DNA from: Agathobaculum sp. NTUH-O15-33
GTDB lineage: Bacteria; Bacillota; Clostridia; Oscillospirales; Butyricicoccaceae
Direction: 5' to 3'
Assembly (NCBI RefSeq): GCF_033193315.1
Contig: NZ_CP136187.1
Coordinates: 434,001-498,000, forward strand
Length of the DNA stretch: 64,000 nt
Part shown: piece by piece, positions 42,702 through 51,357 of the stretch
Position numbering within the stretch: position 1 is the stretch's first letter
Layout: each line of letters begins with the position of its first letter
Translations under genes and position numbers: made by a program
The notes under the pieces: model-generated
What the model was told of the DNA's origin: nothing
The model's input: the letters and a program-made list of their open reading frames with translations, nothing else
Databases searched by the model: none

Positions 42702-44171
42702 ATGAAATCTTCGATAAAAAAAATACGGATGCGTGAAAACGATGAAGCGCTACCTCTTAAAAAAATTTGTGTTGGTATTTTGATTGGATATCTCCTATTG
42801 ACGGTTTGCTTTTATTTTTTGTCTGGGGAGCAACTGCATTATCGCAATTCGCGTGGAAATATTGAAATGCAAACAGCCAATGCGGCAACTATTGAGCTTA
42901 CAACAGGTTCAACCGTAGAGCAACGCTTTCATACAAATATTCAAATTATTGATAACATTTCTGTACAGTGGGGGTCGTTCAACCGCGTAAACCAAGGCAC
43001 AGTAATCGTCCAGCTATTGGATGCGGAAACGCAAAAGCTGCTTTTGGATGAAGTGCTTCAGGCAAACGAGCTAACCGAGGGAAAAGTGACAGACTTCACC
43101 CTTCCGGCACTGGAAGGTTATTTCGGAAAGACAATGCTTTTGCGTATTTTCTCGCCGAATTCCACACCGGGTAATGCTGTAACGCCATTAATGAAATCGG
43201 ATGGAGCGCTTGAACAAGGACAGCTACTCATCAACGGAGAGCCCGTATCTGGGGTGCTAAGCTTTTCCATCTCCGGACGCGATTATATATGGTCTGGGTT
43301 ACATTACTGGGAGTTTGTATTCGGCGGCTGGCTGTTCCTGCTTCTGTTTGATTTTATTATATTGTACAAGCAAAAGAAAGGACGCAAAAGCCTGCTGGTA
43401 AATGCACTGATTGCTGTACGGCGCTACCGGTTTCTAATTCGCCAACTTGTCTCTCGTGATTTTAAGACAAAATATAAACGGTCTGTGCTGGGGATTTTAT
43501 GGAGTTTTCTTAATCCGTTGCTGACAATGTCTGTGCAGTATATGGTGTTTTCTAATATTTTTAGAATGAATATAGAAAACTATCCAGCCTATTTACTTTG
43601 TGGCGGCGTGATGTTCAACTTTTTTTCTGAAGCGTGTGGTATGACACTTGGTTCTATTACAGGAAACTCCACTTTAATTACAAAAGTCTATATGCCTAAG
43701 TACATCTATCCGCTTACTCGTACACTATCTTCGGCAGTCAATTTATTAATTTCTATGATTCCGCTTTTTCTTGTAGTGCTCTTTTCAGGCATTATGCCAA
43801 CGAAAGCGTATCTGCTGCTGCCATTTGAATTGATTTGTCTTATTGTATTTTGTTTAGGGCTAGGTATGCTACTGTCTGCATCTATGGTGTTTTTCCGAGA
43901 TACGCAGTTCCTGTGGGGGGTACTGAGTATGATCTGGATGTATATGACGCCGATCTTTTATCCAGAGAGCATTTTGCCGCCGGGTATGGATATTGTACTC
44001 AAGATAAATCCACTATACTATTTCATAAAATTCACACGTATTTGCGTGATCGACGGAATTTCCCCTGAGCCGATGCTCTATGTACAGAGTGCGTTATTTG
44101 CCGTGGGAATGCTGGTAGTCGGTGCTTGTGTGTTTAAGAAGACACAGGATAAATTCATTCTGTATTTATAA
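42702..44171 (+). CDS. Polysaccharide ABC exporter permease (Wzm/TagG type) with extra N-terminal domain
   Basis: 489 aa. The C-terminal 260 residues are an ABC-2 permease (SRDFKTKYKRSVLGILWSFL, NPLLTMSVQYMVF, MTPIFYPESILPPG), like Wzm/TagG. The N-terminal 225 residues are an addition: a TM helix (about 20-42), an extracytoplasmic beta-rich domain (residues 45-210, ELTTGSTVEQRFHTNIQIID) and a second TM helix. Classical Wzm has about 260 aa, so this is a fusion. It starts the AT-rich operon and is followed 11 bp on by its ATPase. Confidence 0.85.
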   Translation: MKSSIKKIRMRENDEALPLKKICVGILIGYLLLTVCFYFLSGEQLHYRNSRGNIEMQTANAATIELTTGSTVEQRFHTNIQIIDNISVQWGSFNRVNQGTVIVQLLDAETQKLLLDEVLQANELTEGKVTDFTLPALEGYFGKTMLLRIFSPNSTPGNAVTPLMKSDGALEQGQLLINGEPVSGVLSFSISGRDYIWSGLHYWEFVFGGWLFLLLFDFIILYKQKKGRKSLLVNALIAVRRYRFLIRQLVSRDFKTKYKRSVLGILWSFLNPLLTMSVQYMVFSNIFRMNIENYPAYLLCGGVMFNFFSEACGMTLGSITGNSTLITKVYMPKYIYPLTRTLSSAVNLLISMIPLFLVVLFSGIMPTKAYLLLPFELICLIVFCLGLGMLLSASMVFFRDTQFLWGVLSMIWMYMTPIFYPESILPPGMDIVLKINPLYYFIKFTRICVIDGISPEPMLYVQSALFAVGMLVVGACVFKKTQDKFILYL

Positions 44172-44182
44172 GGAGCACGATT

Positions 44183-44911
44183 GTGAGCAAAAAAATGATT
44201 GAAATACAGGATGTTTCCATGCGGTTTCGTTTGATGAATGACCGTATCCTGTCTATGAAAGAGTTTATTACCACTGCGGTACGAGGGAAACTTGTATATC
44301 GACAGTTTGAAGCCCTGCAGCACGTTACCTTCACGATTCGTCGCGGGGAAACGGTTGGTATTATTGGGCGGAACGGATCGGGGAAATCCACTTTGTTAAA
44401 AATCATATCTGGTATATTAAAGCCGACAGCGGGTACGGTTGCTGTGAATGGAAACGTCGTGCCCATGCTTGAGCTAGGATCCGGATTCGATTTTGACTTA
44501 ACTGGACAGGAAAATGTTTTTTTAAATGGCGCGATTCTTGGCTACACAGAAGCATTTTTGAAGGAAAAGTATAACGAAATCGTTGAATTTTCCGAACTTG
44601 GGGAGTTCATCACAGTTCCTATCCGAAACTATTCTTCCGGTATGCTAATGCGATTGGCCTTTTCAATTGCCGCCATGGTTGAGCCGGAGATTTTAATTGC
44701 GGATGAAATTTTGGCAGTCGGCGACGATGCGTTTCAGAAAAAAAGTTTAAATCGAATGAAGCAGATGATGTCCGGTGGTACAACCGTGCTTTTGGTGTCA
44801 CATTCGATAGAACAAGTACGAGAGATGTGCGGACGCGTAGTTTGGCTTGATCATGGTCAAGTAAAGCTGATTGGTCCGGCAGACAAGGTATGTGATGCAT
44901 ACCAGCAATAG
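44183..44911 (+). CDS. Polysaccharide ABC exporter ATPase (Wzt/TagH type)
   Basis: 242 aa. Walker A GRNGSGKSTLL (about residues 59-69), signature YSSGMLMRLAFS, Walker B ILIADEILAVGDDAF and H-loop VSHSIE. The LIADEILAVGD form and the GSGFDFDLTGQEN segment are typical of O-antigen/teichoic-acid exporters. No C-terminal carbohydrate-binding domain, so termination is not read by this subunit. GTG start with AAGGAG upstream. Confidence 0.9.
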   Translation: MSKKMIEIQDVSMRFRLMNDRILSMKEFITTAVRGKLVYRQFEALQHVTFTIRRGETVGIIGRNGSGKSTLLKIISGILKPTAGTVAVNGNVVPMLELGSGFDFDLTGQENVFLNGAILGYTEAFLKEKYNEIVEFSELGEFITVPIRNYSSGMLMRLAFSIAAMVEPEILIADEILAVGDDAFQKKSLNRMKQMMSGGTTVLLVSHSIEQVREMCGRVVWLDHGQVKLIGPADKVCDAYQQ

Positions 44912-44926
44912 GGGAGGAGTAAAATT

Positions 44927-45577
44927 GTGCAAATTTTAGCGCACCGTGGATACTGGAATAAAGAGATTCCTGCCAATTCGGAGCAGGCGCTATATGCAGC
45001 TTTGGCGCACGGCTACGGTTTTGAATCGGATCTGCGAGATTATCAGAAACGGTTGGTGATTTCACATAATATGGCGGATCGTGACAGCCCTCGGGCTGAC
45101 CGCATTTTTTCTGCACTGGAATTGCAGAAGAATCGGTTTTGCTTCGCCATTAATATAAAAGCAGATGGTTTAATAGATGCTCTTCAGGATTTACTTTTAC
45201 GGTACCATATCACCAACTACTTCACTTTCGATATGTCGCTGCCGCAAATGATCGAATACCGAGAAGCGGGGCTGACGTACTTTTCTCGACAAAGCGAATA
45301 TGAAGAGCGGCCGCATCTTTATGAAGACGCGGCCGGTGTATGGATCGATGCATTTGTAGAAGAGGGATGGATCACACCAAAACTGGTGGAACAGCACCTT
45401 TCGGCGCGAAAGAGAGTGTGTCTAGTTTCACCAGACCTGCATCGGCGCCCATATTTGGCTTTTTGGTCGAAACTGCGTGATTGTTTTCCGAATACAGACA
45501 TGCTGATGCTATGTACGGATCATCCGGATGAAGCACGACGGTATTTTTGTACCGAAGGAGGGATAAGCCATGAATAA
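44927..45577 (+). CDS. Glycerophosphodiester phosphodiesterase-like protein
   Basis: 216 aa, shorter than the usual 240-300. The N-terminus LAHRGYWNKEIPANSEQALY and ESDLRDYQKRLVISHN provides the HRG...E.D...H metal and catalytic residues of GDPD domains; later strands are divergent. GTG start behind GGAGG. Within a capsule operon it may process a glycerol-phosphate or related diester of the polymer; this is inference. Confidence 0.75.
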   Translation: MQILAHRGYWNKEIPANSEQALYAALAHGYGFESDLRDYQKRLVISHNMADRDSPRADRIFSALELQKNRFCFAINIKADGLIDALQDLLLRYHITNYFTFDMSLPQMIEYREAGLTYFSRQSEYEERPHLYEDAAGVWIDAFVEEGWITPKLVEQHLSARKRVCLVSPDLHRRPYLAFWSKLRDCFPNTDMLMLCTDHPDEARRYFCTEGGISHE

Positions 45578-46229
45578 GATCAAGGCCATTATTTTTGACA
45601 TGGACGGTGTGCTTATAGATGCTAAGGAGTGGCATTATGAGGCACTCAATAAGGCGCTCGGCCTGTTTGGATTTGCAATCAGCCGGTATGATCATTTAGT
45701 CACCTATGACGGACTGCCAACCGCGCGTAAACTTGAGATGCTGTCTGCCGAACGAGGTCTGCCCAGACAACTACATCCCTTTATTAATCGGCTGAAGCAG
45801 CAATATACGATCGACTATATCCAAGCCGCCTGCAAGCCGATGTTTCAGCACGAATATGCGTTGTCCCGTCTGCAAGCCGAGGGTTATCGTTTGGCTGTGG
45901 CGTCGAATTCTATCCGCTATACCATCGAACAGATGATGGAGAAAAGCCATCTTATGCCCTATTTGGATTTCTTTCTGAGCAATCAGGATGTTAAAAAGGC
46001 AAAGCCCGATCCGGAAATTTATACGACCGCGATCGACCGCTTTGGCTTGCGTCCGGAGGATTGTCTTGTCGTAGAGGACAATCATAACGGGATCGCTGCA
46101 GCGCAAGCGGCGGGGGCCCATGTGCTGGAAGTGGCTACGGTGTATGATGTTACCTATGATAACATTGCAAGGCGGGTGAAGCAAATCGAATCAACTGCGG
46201 CTAACATAGAAAGAGGTGTTTCGGCGTGA
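45570..46229 (+). CDS. HAD-superfamily hydrolase (beta-phosphoglucomutase-like)
   Basis: 219 aa. Motif I IFDMDGVLIDAKEWHY, motif II ASNSIR, Lys in KKAKPDPEIY, and motif IV VVEDNHNG. Helical C1 cap at about 18-85. Overlaps neighbours on both sides (8 and 4 bp). Probable sugar-phosphate phosphatase or mutase feeding precursor synthesis. Confidence 0.85.
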   Translation: MNKIKAIIFDMDGVLIDAKEWHYEALNKALGLFGFAISRYDHLVTYDGLPTARKLEMLSAERGLPRQLHPFINRLKQQYTIDYIQAACKPMFQHEYALSRLQAEGYRLAVASNSIRYTIEQMMEKSHLMPYLDFFLSNQDVKKAKPDPEIYTTAIDRFGLRPEDCLVVEDNHNGIAAAQAAGAHVLEVATVYDVTYDNIARRVKQIESTAANIERGVSA

Positions 46230-46957
46230 ATATCGTTATTCCCATTGCGGGAGAAGCCATGACCTTTGATAACAGTGCATATATTAAAAGTTTGTATGAA
46301 ATTAATAAAAAAATTGCTTTTCAGTATGTTTTAGAGAGTTTAAATACTATTGATAATGCTCATTTTGTTTTAATCATCCGGGAAGAGGATGTAAAAAACT
46401 TTCATTTTGACGATATGCTTCGTCTTATGATCCCTTCGGCCACGATTCTGATATCACGTGGCGCAACAAAGGGCTCGGCGTGTACTTGCTTGCTGGCGAT
46501 TGATGAAATCGATAACGAAGAGCCGCTGATTATTTCTGGTTATGATCAGATCATCACGCGACCGTGGACAGAGATCATCAACTCCTATACCGACCGGGAT
46601 TTGGACGGTGGCGTGGTATGCTTTGACGCATTGCACCCCAAGTGGTCGTTTGTCAGAATCGACGAGGATGGACTGGTTTGCGAAGCTGCTGAAAAACATC
46701 CTATCAGCCGCAATGCTACGACCGGTCAATACTATTTCAAACACGGCAGCGATTTTGTGGCGGCGGCGTTCTCTATGCTGGAGAAGGATGCCAGCGTAAA
46801 CGGCCAGTACTATGTGTGCCCCTGCTATAACGAAATGATCCTGCACCAACAGCGAATCGGCGCTTTTTTTATCGAAAAGGATGAGTATTTTTCCCTAAAG
46901 GATCAGAAAAGTATGGATGAGTATGGCGTTTTCTTAAAAGGGAGGCAGACTGCATGA
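46226..46957 (+). CDS. Nucleotidyltransferase-like protein lacking the catalytic signature
   Basis: 243 aa. Clearly paralogous to the nucleotidyltransferase encoded at 47282: compare HPKWSFVRIDEDGLVCEAAE and YYFKHGSDFVAAA here with DPKWSFIKYDEQG and YNYKHGADFVKYA there. But the N-terminal GxGxR...KP signature is lost (IPIAGEAMTFDNSAYIKSLY replaces MAGRGSRFANAGYKLPKP). So the fold is kept while nucleotide binding is doubtful. It overlaps neighbours by 4 bp. Confidence 0.75.
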   Translation: MNIVIPIAGEAMTFDNSAYIKSLYEINKKIAFQYVLESLNTIDNAHFVLIIREEDVKNFHFDDMLRLMIPSATILISRGATKGSACTCLLAIDEIDNEEPLIISGYDQIITRPWTEIINSYTDRDLDGGVVCFDALHPKWSFVRIDEDGLVCEAAEKHPISRNATTGQYYFKHGSDFVAAAFSMLEKDASVNGQYYVCPCYNEMILHQQRIGAFFIEKDEYFSLKDQKSMDEYGVFLKGRQTA

Positions 46958-47289
46958 AAACCGCCAAGCTAAATGATATGACCAAGGGGTGGTTTGTCGG
47001 CAATTTTGAACCAACCCTATACCGGACAAATGATTGTGAGGTTGCCGTTAAGGCCTACCGTGCGGGAGATAGCGAGGGCGCGCATTATCACAAGATCGCG
47101 ACTGAAATCACCGTGGTAGTGCAGGGCACGGTTCGCATGAACGGCATAGAATACCACGCGGGCGACATCATCGTGATGGAGCCGGGAGAAACAACAGACT
47201 TTTTGGCGGTAACCGATGCGGTTAATACAGTTGTAAAGCTGCCGGGTGCAAATCATGATAAATACGTGGAGGAGACTAAAAATGCTTAA
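46954..47289 (+). CDS. Small cupin-domain protein
   Basis: 111 aa single cupin with GDSEGAHYHKIATEITVVVQ and GDIIVMEPGETTDF as the two metal-binding motifs (His, His, Glu present in motif 1). Overlaps the genes on both sides. It may be a sugar isomerase or regulator; the substrate is unknown. Confidence 0.8.
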   Translation: MKTAKLNDMTKGWFVGNFEPTLYRTNDCEVAVKAYRAGDSEGAHYHKIATEITVVVQGTVRMNGIEYHAGDIIVMEPGETTDFLAVTDAVNTVVKLPGANHDKYVEETKNA

Positions 47290-48007
47290 CATCGTAGTGC
47301 CGATGGCTGGGCGTGGCAGCCGGTTTGCGAATGCCGGCTACAAGCTACCTAAACCGTTAATCGACATCAATGGACATCCCATGATCGAGGTTGTGACACA
47401 GAACATTCGACCTAAATGTGAACATCGGTTTATTTACATCTGCTTGCAGGAACATATCGAAACCTATGACCTTCCCCACGTGCTTTCACGTATTGCTCCG
47501 GGCAGCGTGATTGTGCCTGTGTGCGAAGTAACGGAAGGAGCTGCCTGTACCGTCCTGCTGGCGGAGCGGTATATTAATAACAGCGACGCGCTGATGATCG
47601 CAAACTCTGATCAATATGTGGATATTGATATTAACGACTATTTGTCGGCTATGCAGGAAAACGACGGTTTGATCATGACCATGACCGCCTCCGATCCCAA
47701 GTGGTCTTTTATCAAGTACGATGAACAGGGCTATGTAACCATGATCCGCGAAAAAGAAGTCATTTCCGACGAGGCGACGGTAGGTATTTATAACTATAAG
47801 CATGGCGCGGATTTCGTGAAATATGCGAAACAGATGATCCAAAAGAACGTTCGCGTTAATAATGAATTCTATGTCGCACCTGTATACAACGAAATGGTTG
47901 AGTCAGGAAAAAAACTAGTTTCTTTCAACATAGGCAGTGAAAATAATGGAATGTATGGGTTGGGGACACCTATAGATTTAACATTTTTTTTAGACTCACA
48001 CTCATAA
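47282..48007 (+). CDS. Sugar/alditol-phosphate nucleotidyltransferase
   Basis: 241 aa. MAGRGSRFANAGYKLPKPLI near the N-terminus is the intact NTP-binding signature; NSDQYVDID supplies the metal-binding Asp, and DPKWSFIKYDEQG follows. It activates a sugar or small phosphate for polymer assembly. ATG 47282 with GGAGGAG upstream, inside the tail of the cupin gene. Its degenerate paralogue sits two genes upstream. Confidence 0.85.
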   Translation: MLNIVVPMAGRGSRFANAGYKLPKPLIDINGHPMIEVVTQNIRPKCEHRFIYICLQEHIETYDLPHVLSRIAPGSVIVPVCEVTEGAACTVLLAERYINNSDALMIANSDQYVDIDINDYLSAMQENDGLIMTMTASDPKWSFIKYDEQGYVTMIREKEVISDEATVGIYNYKHGADFVKYAKQMIQKNVRVNNEFYVAPVYNEMVESGKKLVSFNIGSENNGMYGLGTPIDLTFFLDSHS

Positions 48008-48034
48008 TAAGTGATGAATTGATAGGTGTAAGTA

Positions 48035-48997
48035 ATGACCATAAATGAAATTGATACGAAAGACATATCTATTGTTATTCAAGGCGCTGTAGATAGAGAA
48101 AATACTGCGCGCAGCATAGCGAGTATTCGCAAAAACCTTCCTCAAGCGGAAATTATTCTATCAACTTGGGAGGGTACAGATGTATCTTGTCTCAATAGCG
48201 ATATCGTTGTATTTAGTAAAGACCCTTATGGATTTCAAGATAAATTTTGCAGTACATTTACGAATAATACATTACGACAACTAATTTCAACCCAAAATGG
48301 AATACATAAGGCTACTCGCCGATATATACTTAAAATTCGCTCGGATTTAATTATTAAATCTTGTAATTTTCTTAAATATTTTAATCGATTCACAGAGAGG
48401 GATGATCGATATAAACTGTTCCATCACCGTTTGATTTTTTCTTCCTTTTTCTCGAAAAAGTTTTGTTCGTCAGATATTGCTGATCAGCCACTTCCGTTTC
48501 ATGTAAGCGATTGGCTCGCTTTTGGTTTTTCTGAGGATATCCGCCTGCTCTATTCTGTTGAACTGCCAAAAGAGCCGGAAACAGCTTGGTATTTAAACAT
48601 TAATAAGTATAGGGGAGTGAAAGCAGATTTACTTCGAGGGTCTCATCGATATGCGCCAGAACAGTATATATTTTATAACGCTTGTAAAAGAGTGTTTCCG
48701 GAAATCGTTTTTGATAACTACTTGGATTATAATCGGTCTAATATTCAATGGTCAGAAAACTTAATTATACAGAATTGTATCTTACTTGATCCTTGGCAAT
48801 TTCGCTTTGTTTGTGGGAAAAAGAAGGCAGGTAGTGATCGATATAATAAATGGACTAAATACCCTTTTACTATGCCCAAAAGTCTCAGACGTGGTATGTA
48901 TTCGCATAAAGTGTTTATAAATGATTATGAAAAGTATTGTATGAACAAAACGAATGCAAAGAAAGGAGAGTTAGATGATTTATTACTTAAGCGATAA
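48035..48997 (+). CDS. WavE-family glycosyltransferase-like protein (first copy)
   Basis: 320 aa. Features of PF07507: ISIVIQGAVDRENTARSIAS at the start, EIILSTWEGTD, LISTQNGIHKATRRYILKIR with SD, HVSDWLAFGFSED and RYAPEQYIFYNA. WavE is a lipopolysaccharide-core synthesis protein thought to transfer sugars. Strongly AT-rich compared with genes outside the island. A paralogue follows at 51341. Confidence 0.82.
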   Translation: MTINEIDTKDISIVIQGAVDRENTARSIASIRKNLPQAEIILSTWEGTDVSCLNSDIVVFSKDPYGFQDKFCSTFTNNTLRQLISTQNGIHKATRRYILKIRSDLIIKSCNFLKYFNRFTERDDRYKLFHHRLIFSSFFSKKFCSSDIADQPLPFHVSDWLAFGFSEDIRLLYSVELPKEPETAWYLNINKYRGVKADLLRGSHRYAPEQYIFYNACKRVFPEIVFDNYLDYNRSNIQWSENLIIQNCILLDPWQFRFVCGKKKAGSDRYNKWTKYPFTMPKSLRRGMYSHKVFINDYEKYCMNKTNAKKGELDDLLLKR

Positions 48998-50282
48998 AAA
49001 GTGGAAGATTCATCAGTCCATAGCCATGCCTTTGATAAGCGTAATAATTCCTGTTTATAATACGGCAAGATTTCTAGGCGAATGTCTTGATAGCGTGCTT
49101 AAACAAAACTACAGAAATTTAGAAATTCTTTGTATTGACGATGGATCGACTGATTCGTCGCCTTCTATTATAGAATTCTATGGATCCAGAGATTGTAGAG
49201 TCCATTGTTATCATCAATCTAATCAAGGACAATCGGTGGCACGCAACTTTGGATTAATGCATGCGAAAGGGGAATATGTTTGTTTTTTGGATAGTGATGA
49301 TCGATTGGTATTTAACACATTTCTCCAATGCATAGAAGTATTTAGCCGTCACAAAGTGGATGTAGTGCTATTTAATATGGAAATGTTTTTCCCTAATGGG
49401 AAACACTTTAAATGTTTCGATGGTCCCCTATATCATACGGAATCTCCCATTATTTATAGCAGGCAACAAGAAATAAGCGTAAATTTTACTAATGCTGCGG
49501 CAGGTCTTTATACTAAGAAGCTCTTGATCGAGAAGAATATCAGATTTCCTGAAGGAATGATTTATGAAGATTGGGTTTTTATGGTAAGTCTTATGTCGCA
49601 TCGTATTCATTTTTTTTGGCTAAACTCTCCTTTATACTGGTACCGTAGAGATTTTGCCAATAGTACAACCTCTATAGTTACGGAAAAGTGTTTGGATTTG
49701 TTCCGCGCCTATCGATTGGCTGATGACATATTACGAAAAGCACCATGTGGTCTGAATCAACTGTTTATAAATGACGGTAAGATATTAAATGAGAGCATTG
49801 GATTTCTCATGACACGCATTAAAGATTGCCAAGATGCTGAATTGGTTTATCAGTTTATATGTGAAATATTTAAGATTTTTATTGGCTTTCCCACTGCATA
49901 TTTTCGTTTACTATGTAATTACTTGAGCGGTGATCGAGAAAAGATAGCTAATATTTTGTACGGTATATGCTTTAAGAATTACAATAAAGATGAAACGCTA
50001 AAAATCTGGGATAAACTAAAGGTTATAATTACAAAAGAGCAAAAAATAGTAGCATGTAAAGACTGGTTACACAACCTGAAAAACAAGTTGAGAAAATACT
50101 GTAAAACAGTTTTAAGGTCAATGCTTCCAGCATACCGGGTGTCTAGTTCGATTAGAGAGGAATTGGAGCAAATGCAGTATGATGTTTGTACTTCCAAACA
50201 ACAAATTGATAGATTGGTACAGACGATATCTGAAAATGCAAAGACACGAGGTATGGAGAATGAATCAAGAAAAGCAATCTAA
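48975..50282 (+). CDS. Family 2 glycosyltransferase
   Basis: 435 aa. GT-A domain at residues about 22-240 with SVIIPVYNTARFL, ILCIDDGSTDSSPS, and LDSDDRL (DxD). The C-terminus (340-435) is basic and helical, ending in a coiled-coil-like stretch (EELEQMQYDVCTSKQQIDRL). ATG 48975 has AAGGAGAG upstream, inside the end of the preceding gene. Very AT-rich. Confidence 0.88.
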   Translation: MIYYLSDKKWKIHQSIAMPLISVIIPVYNTARFLGECLDSVLKQNYRNLEILCIDDGSTDSSPSIIEFYGSRDCRVHCYHQSNQGQSVARNFGLMHAKGEYVCFLDSDDRLVFNTFLQCIEVFSRHKVDVVLFNMEMFFPNGKHFKCFDGPLYHTESPIIYSRQQEISVNFTNAAAGLYTKKLLIEKNIRFPEGMIYEDWVFMVSLMSHRIHFFWLNSPLYWYRRDFANSTTSIVTEKCLDLFRAYRLADDILRKAPCGLNQLFINDGKILNESIGFLMTRIKDCQDAELVYQFICEIFKIFIGFPTAYFRLLCNYLSGDREKIANILYGICFKNYNKDETLKIWDKLKVIITKEQKIVACKDWLHNLKNKLRKYCKTVLRSMLPAYRVSSSIREELEQMQYDVCTSKQQIDRLVQTISENAKTRGMENESRKAI

Positions 50283-51357
50283 TGTGGAATTACTACGTAT
50301 TATTGCAATGCTATTTGTAATTGCATACCATATAATATCTCAAAGTAACGCTTTAGATGTTGTAAATTCCGACAATTTCGTTTTTTGTGTTGTGTTTCAC
50401 GCGGGTGGCAGAATGGCATGCAATATTTTCGTTATGATTGGAGCGTTTTTTCTTGTAGATTTACCATTCCGTGTGGAACGAATTACACAGCTTTACATAA
50501 AAACTTTGTTTGCATGTTTGCTGGTAAATGGATTTATATTACTGACTTTCCCACATATCACGAATACGAGTTTATATTTCCTCCAATTTTTTCCTATAGC
50601 TGGGAAGCCATATTGGTTTATTCAAAACTATATTTTTCTTCTGGTGCTTTCCCCATTTTTAAATCAAATTCTGCATAATAATAAAAATAACGCGTATATA
50701 AAAGGCTTACTATTTGGGGCTTTGGTAATTGTAGCATTGGGGTCCATTCCACTATTAAGCACATATATACCATTCTCAAATGATCTTGTGTGGTTTGTTT
50801 TTCTTTATTGCCTGATGGGATATTTAAAACAACATCCCATTCGGATACTTGCATCGAAGTATACCTGCTTGCTGATTGCGCTGATGATGTATAGTGTCAT
50901 GTGCGTTTCGGTATTAATATTTGATCATCTTAAGACCATGTGGCTGCATGCTTGGGAAATTCGTTTTTTCTTTGTCTCAACTTATCAATCGTTCTTTTCA
51001 TTTATCTGTGCGCTATGCCTGTTTTACTTTTTTGTGAATATTCGGATACCGACCTCTAAAATTATTAATGTAATAGCAAGACACTCGTTTGGTATTTTTA
51101 TATTGCACCAAGTTCCTATCTTATACTGGGATGGTTGGGTTTGGAAGTATTTTTTTAAAATCGATGTACAATTCAACACTCCGCAATTCATTCCCTATTG
51201 TTTTTTTGTAATGTTCGCTGTAGTCATAATGGGGATGCTAATAGATAAAATCCTAAATTTATTTGTTATAAAAATAGTAGGGATAAGGCCTGTAAAATGC
51301 TTTTGTGCATTTGTTAATCGGAATGTTGAGGGTATGAACAATGGAACGTGTGAGTAA
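50260..51357 (+). CDS. Acyltransferase 3 family membrane protein
   Basis: 365 aa, about ten helices. N-terminal NVELLRIIAMLFVIAYHIIS has the conserved Arg and His of acyltransferase 3 (OafA/WcaK-like), and a later ARHSFGIFILHQVPIL is typical. It adds acetyl or other acyl groups to surface glycans, or may act in transport. ATG 50260 was chosen because it gives the canonical start; a longer frame exists. Overlaps both neighbours. Confidence 0.85.
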   Translation: MNQEKQSNVELLRIIAMLFVIAYHIISQSNALDVVNSDNFVFCVVFHAGGRMACNIFVMIGAFFLVDLPFRVERITQLYIKTLFACLLVNGFILLTFPHITNTSLYFLQFFPIAGKPYWFIQNYIFLLVLSPFLNQILHNNKNNAYIKGLLFGALVIVALGSIPLLSTYIPFSNDLVWFVFLYCLMGYLKQHPIRILASKYTCLLIALMMYSVMCVSVLIFDHLKTMWLHAWEIRFFFVSTYQSFFSFICALCLFYFFVNIRIPTSKIINVIARHSFGIFILHQVPILYWDGWVWKYFFKIDVQFNTPQFIPYCFFVMFAVVIMGMLIDKILNLFVIKIVGIRPVKCFCAFVNRNVEGMNNGTCE

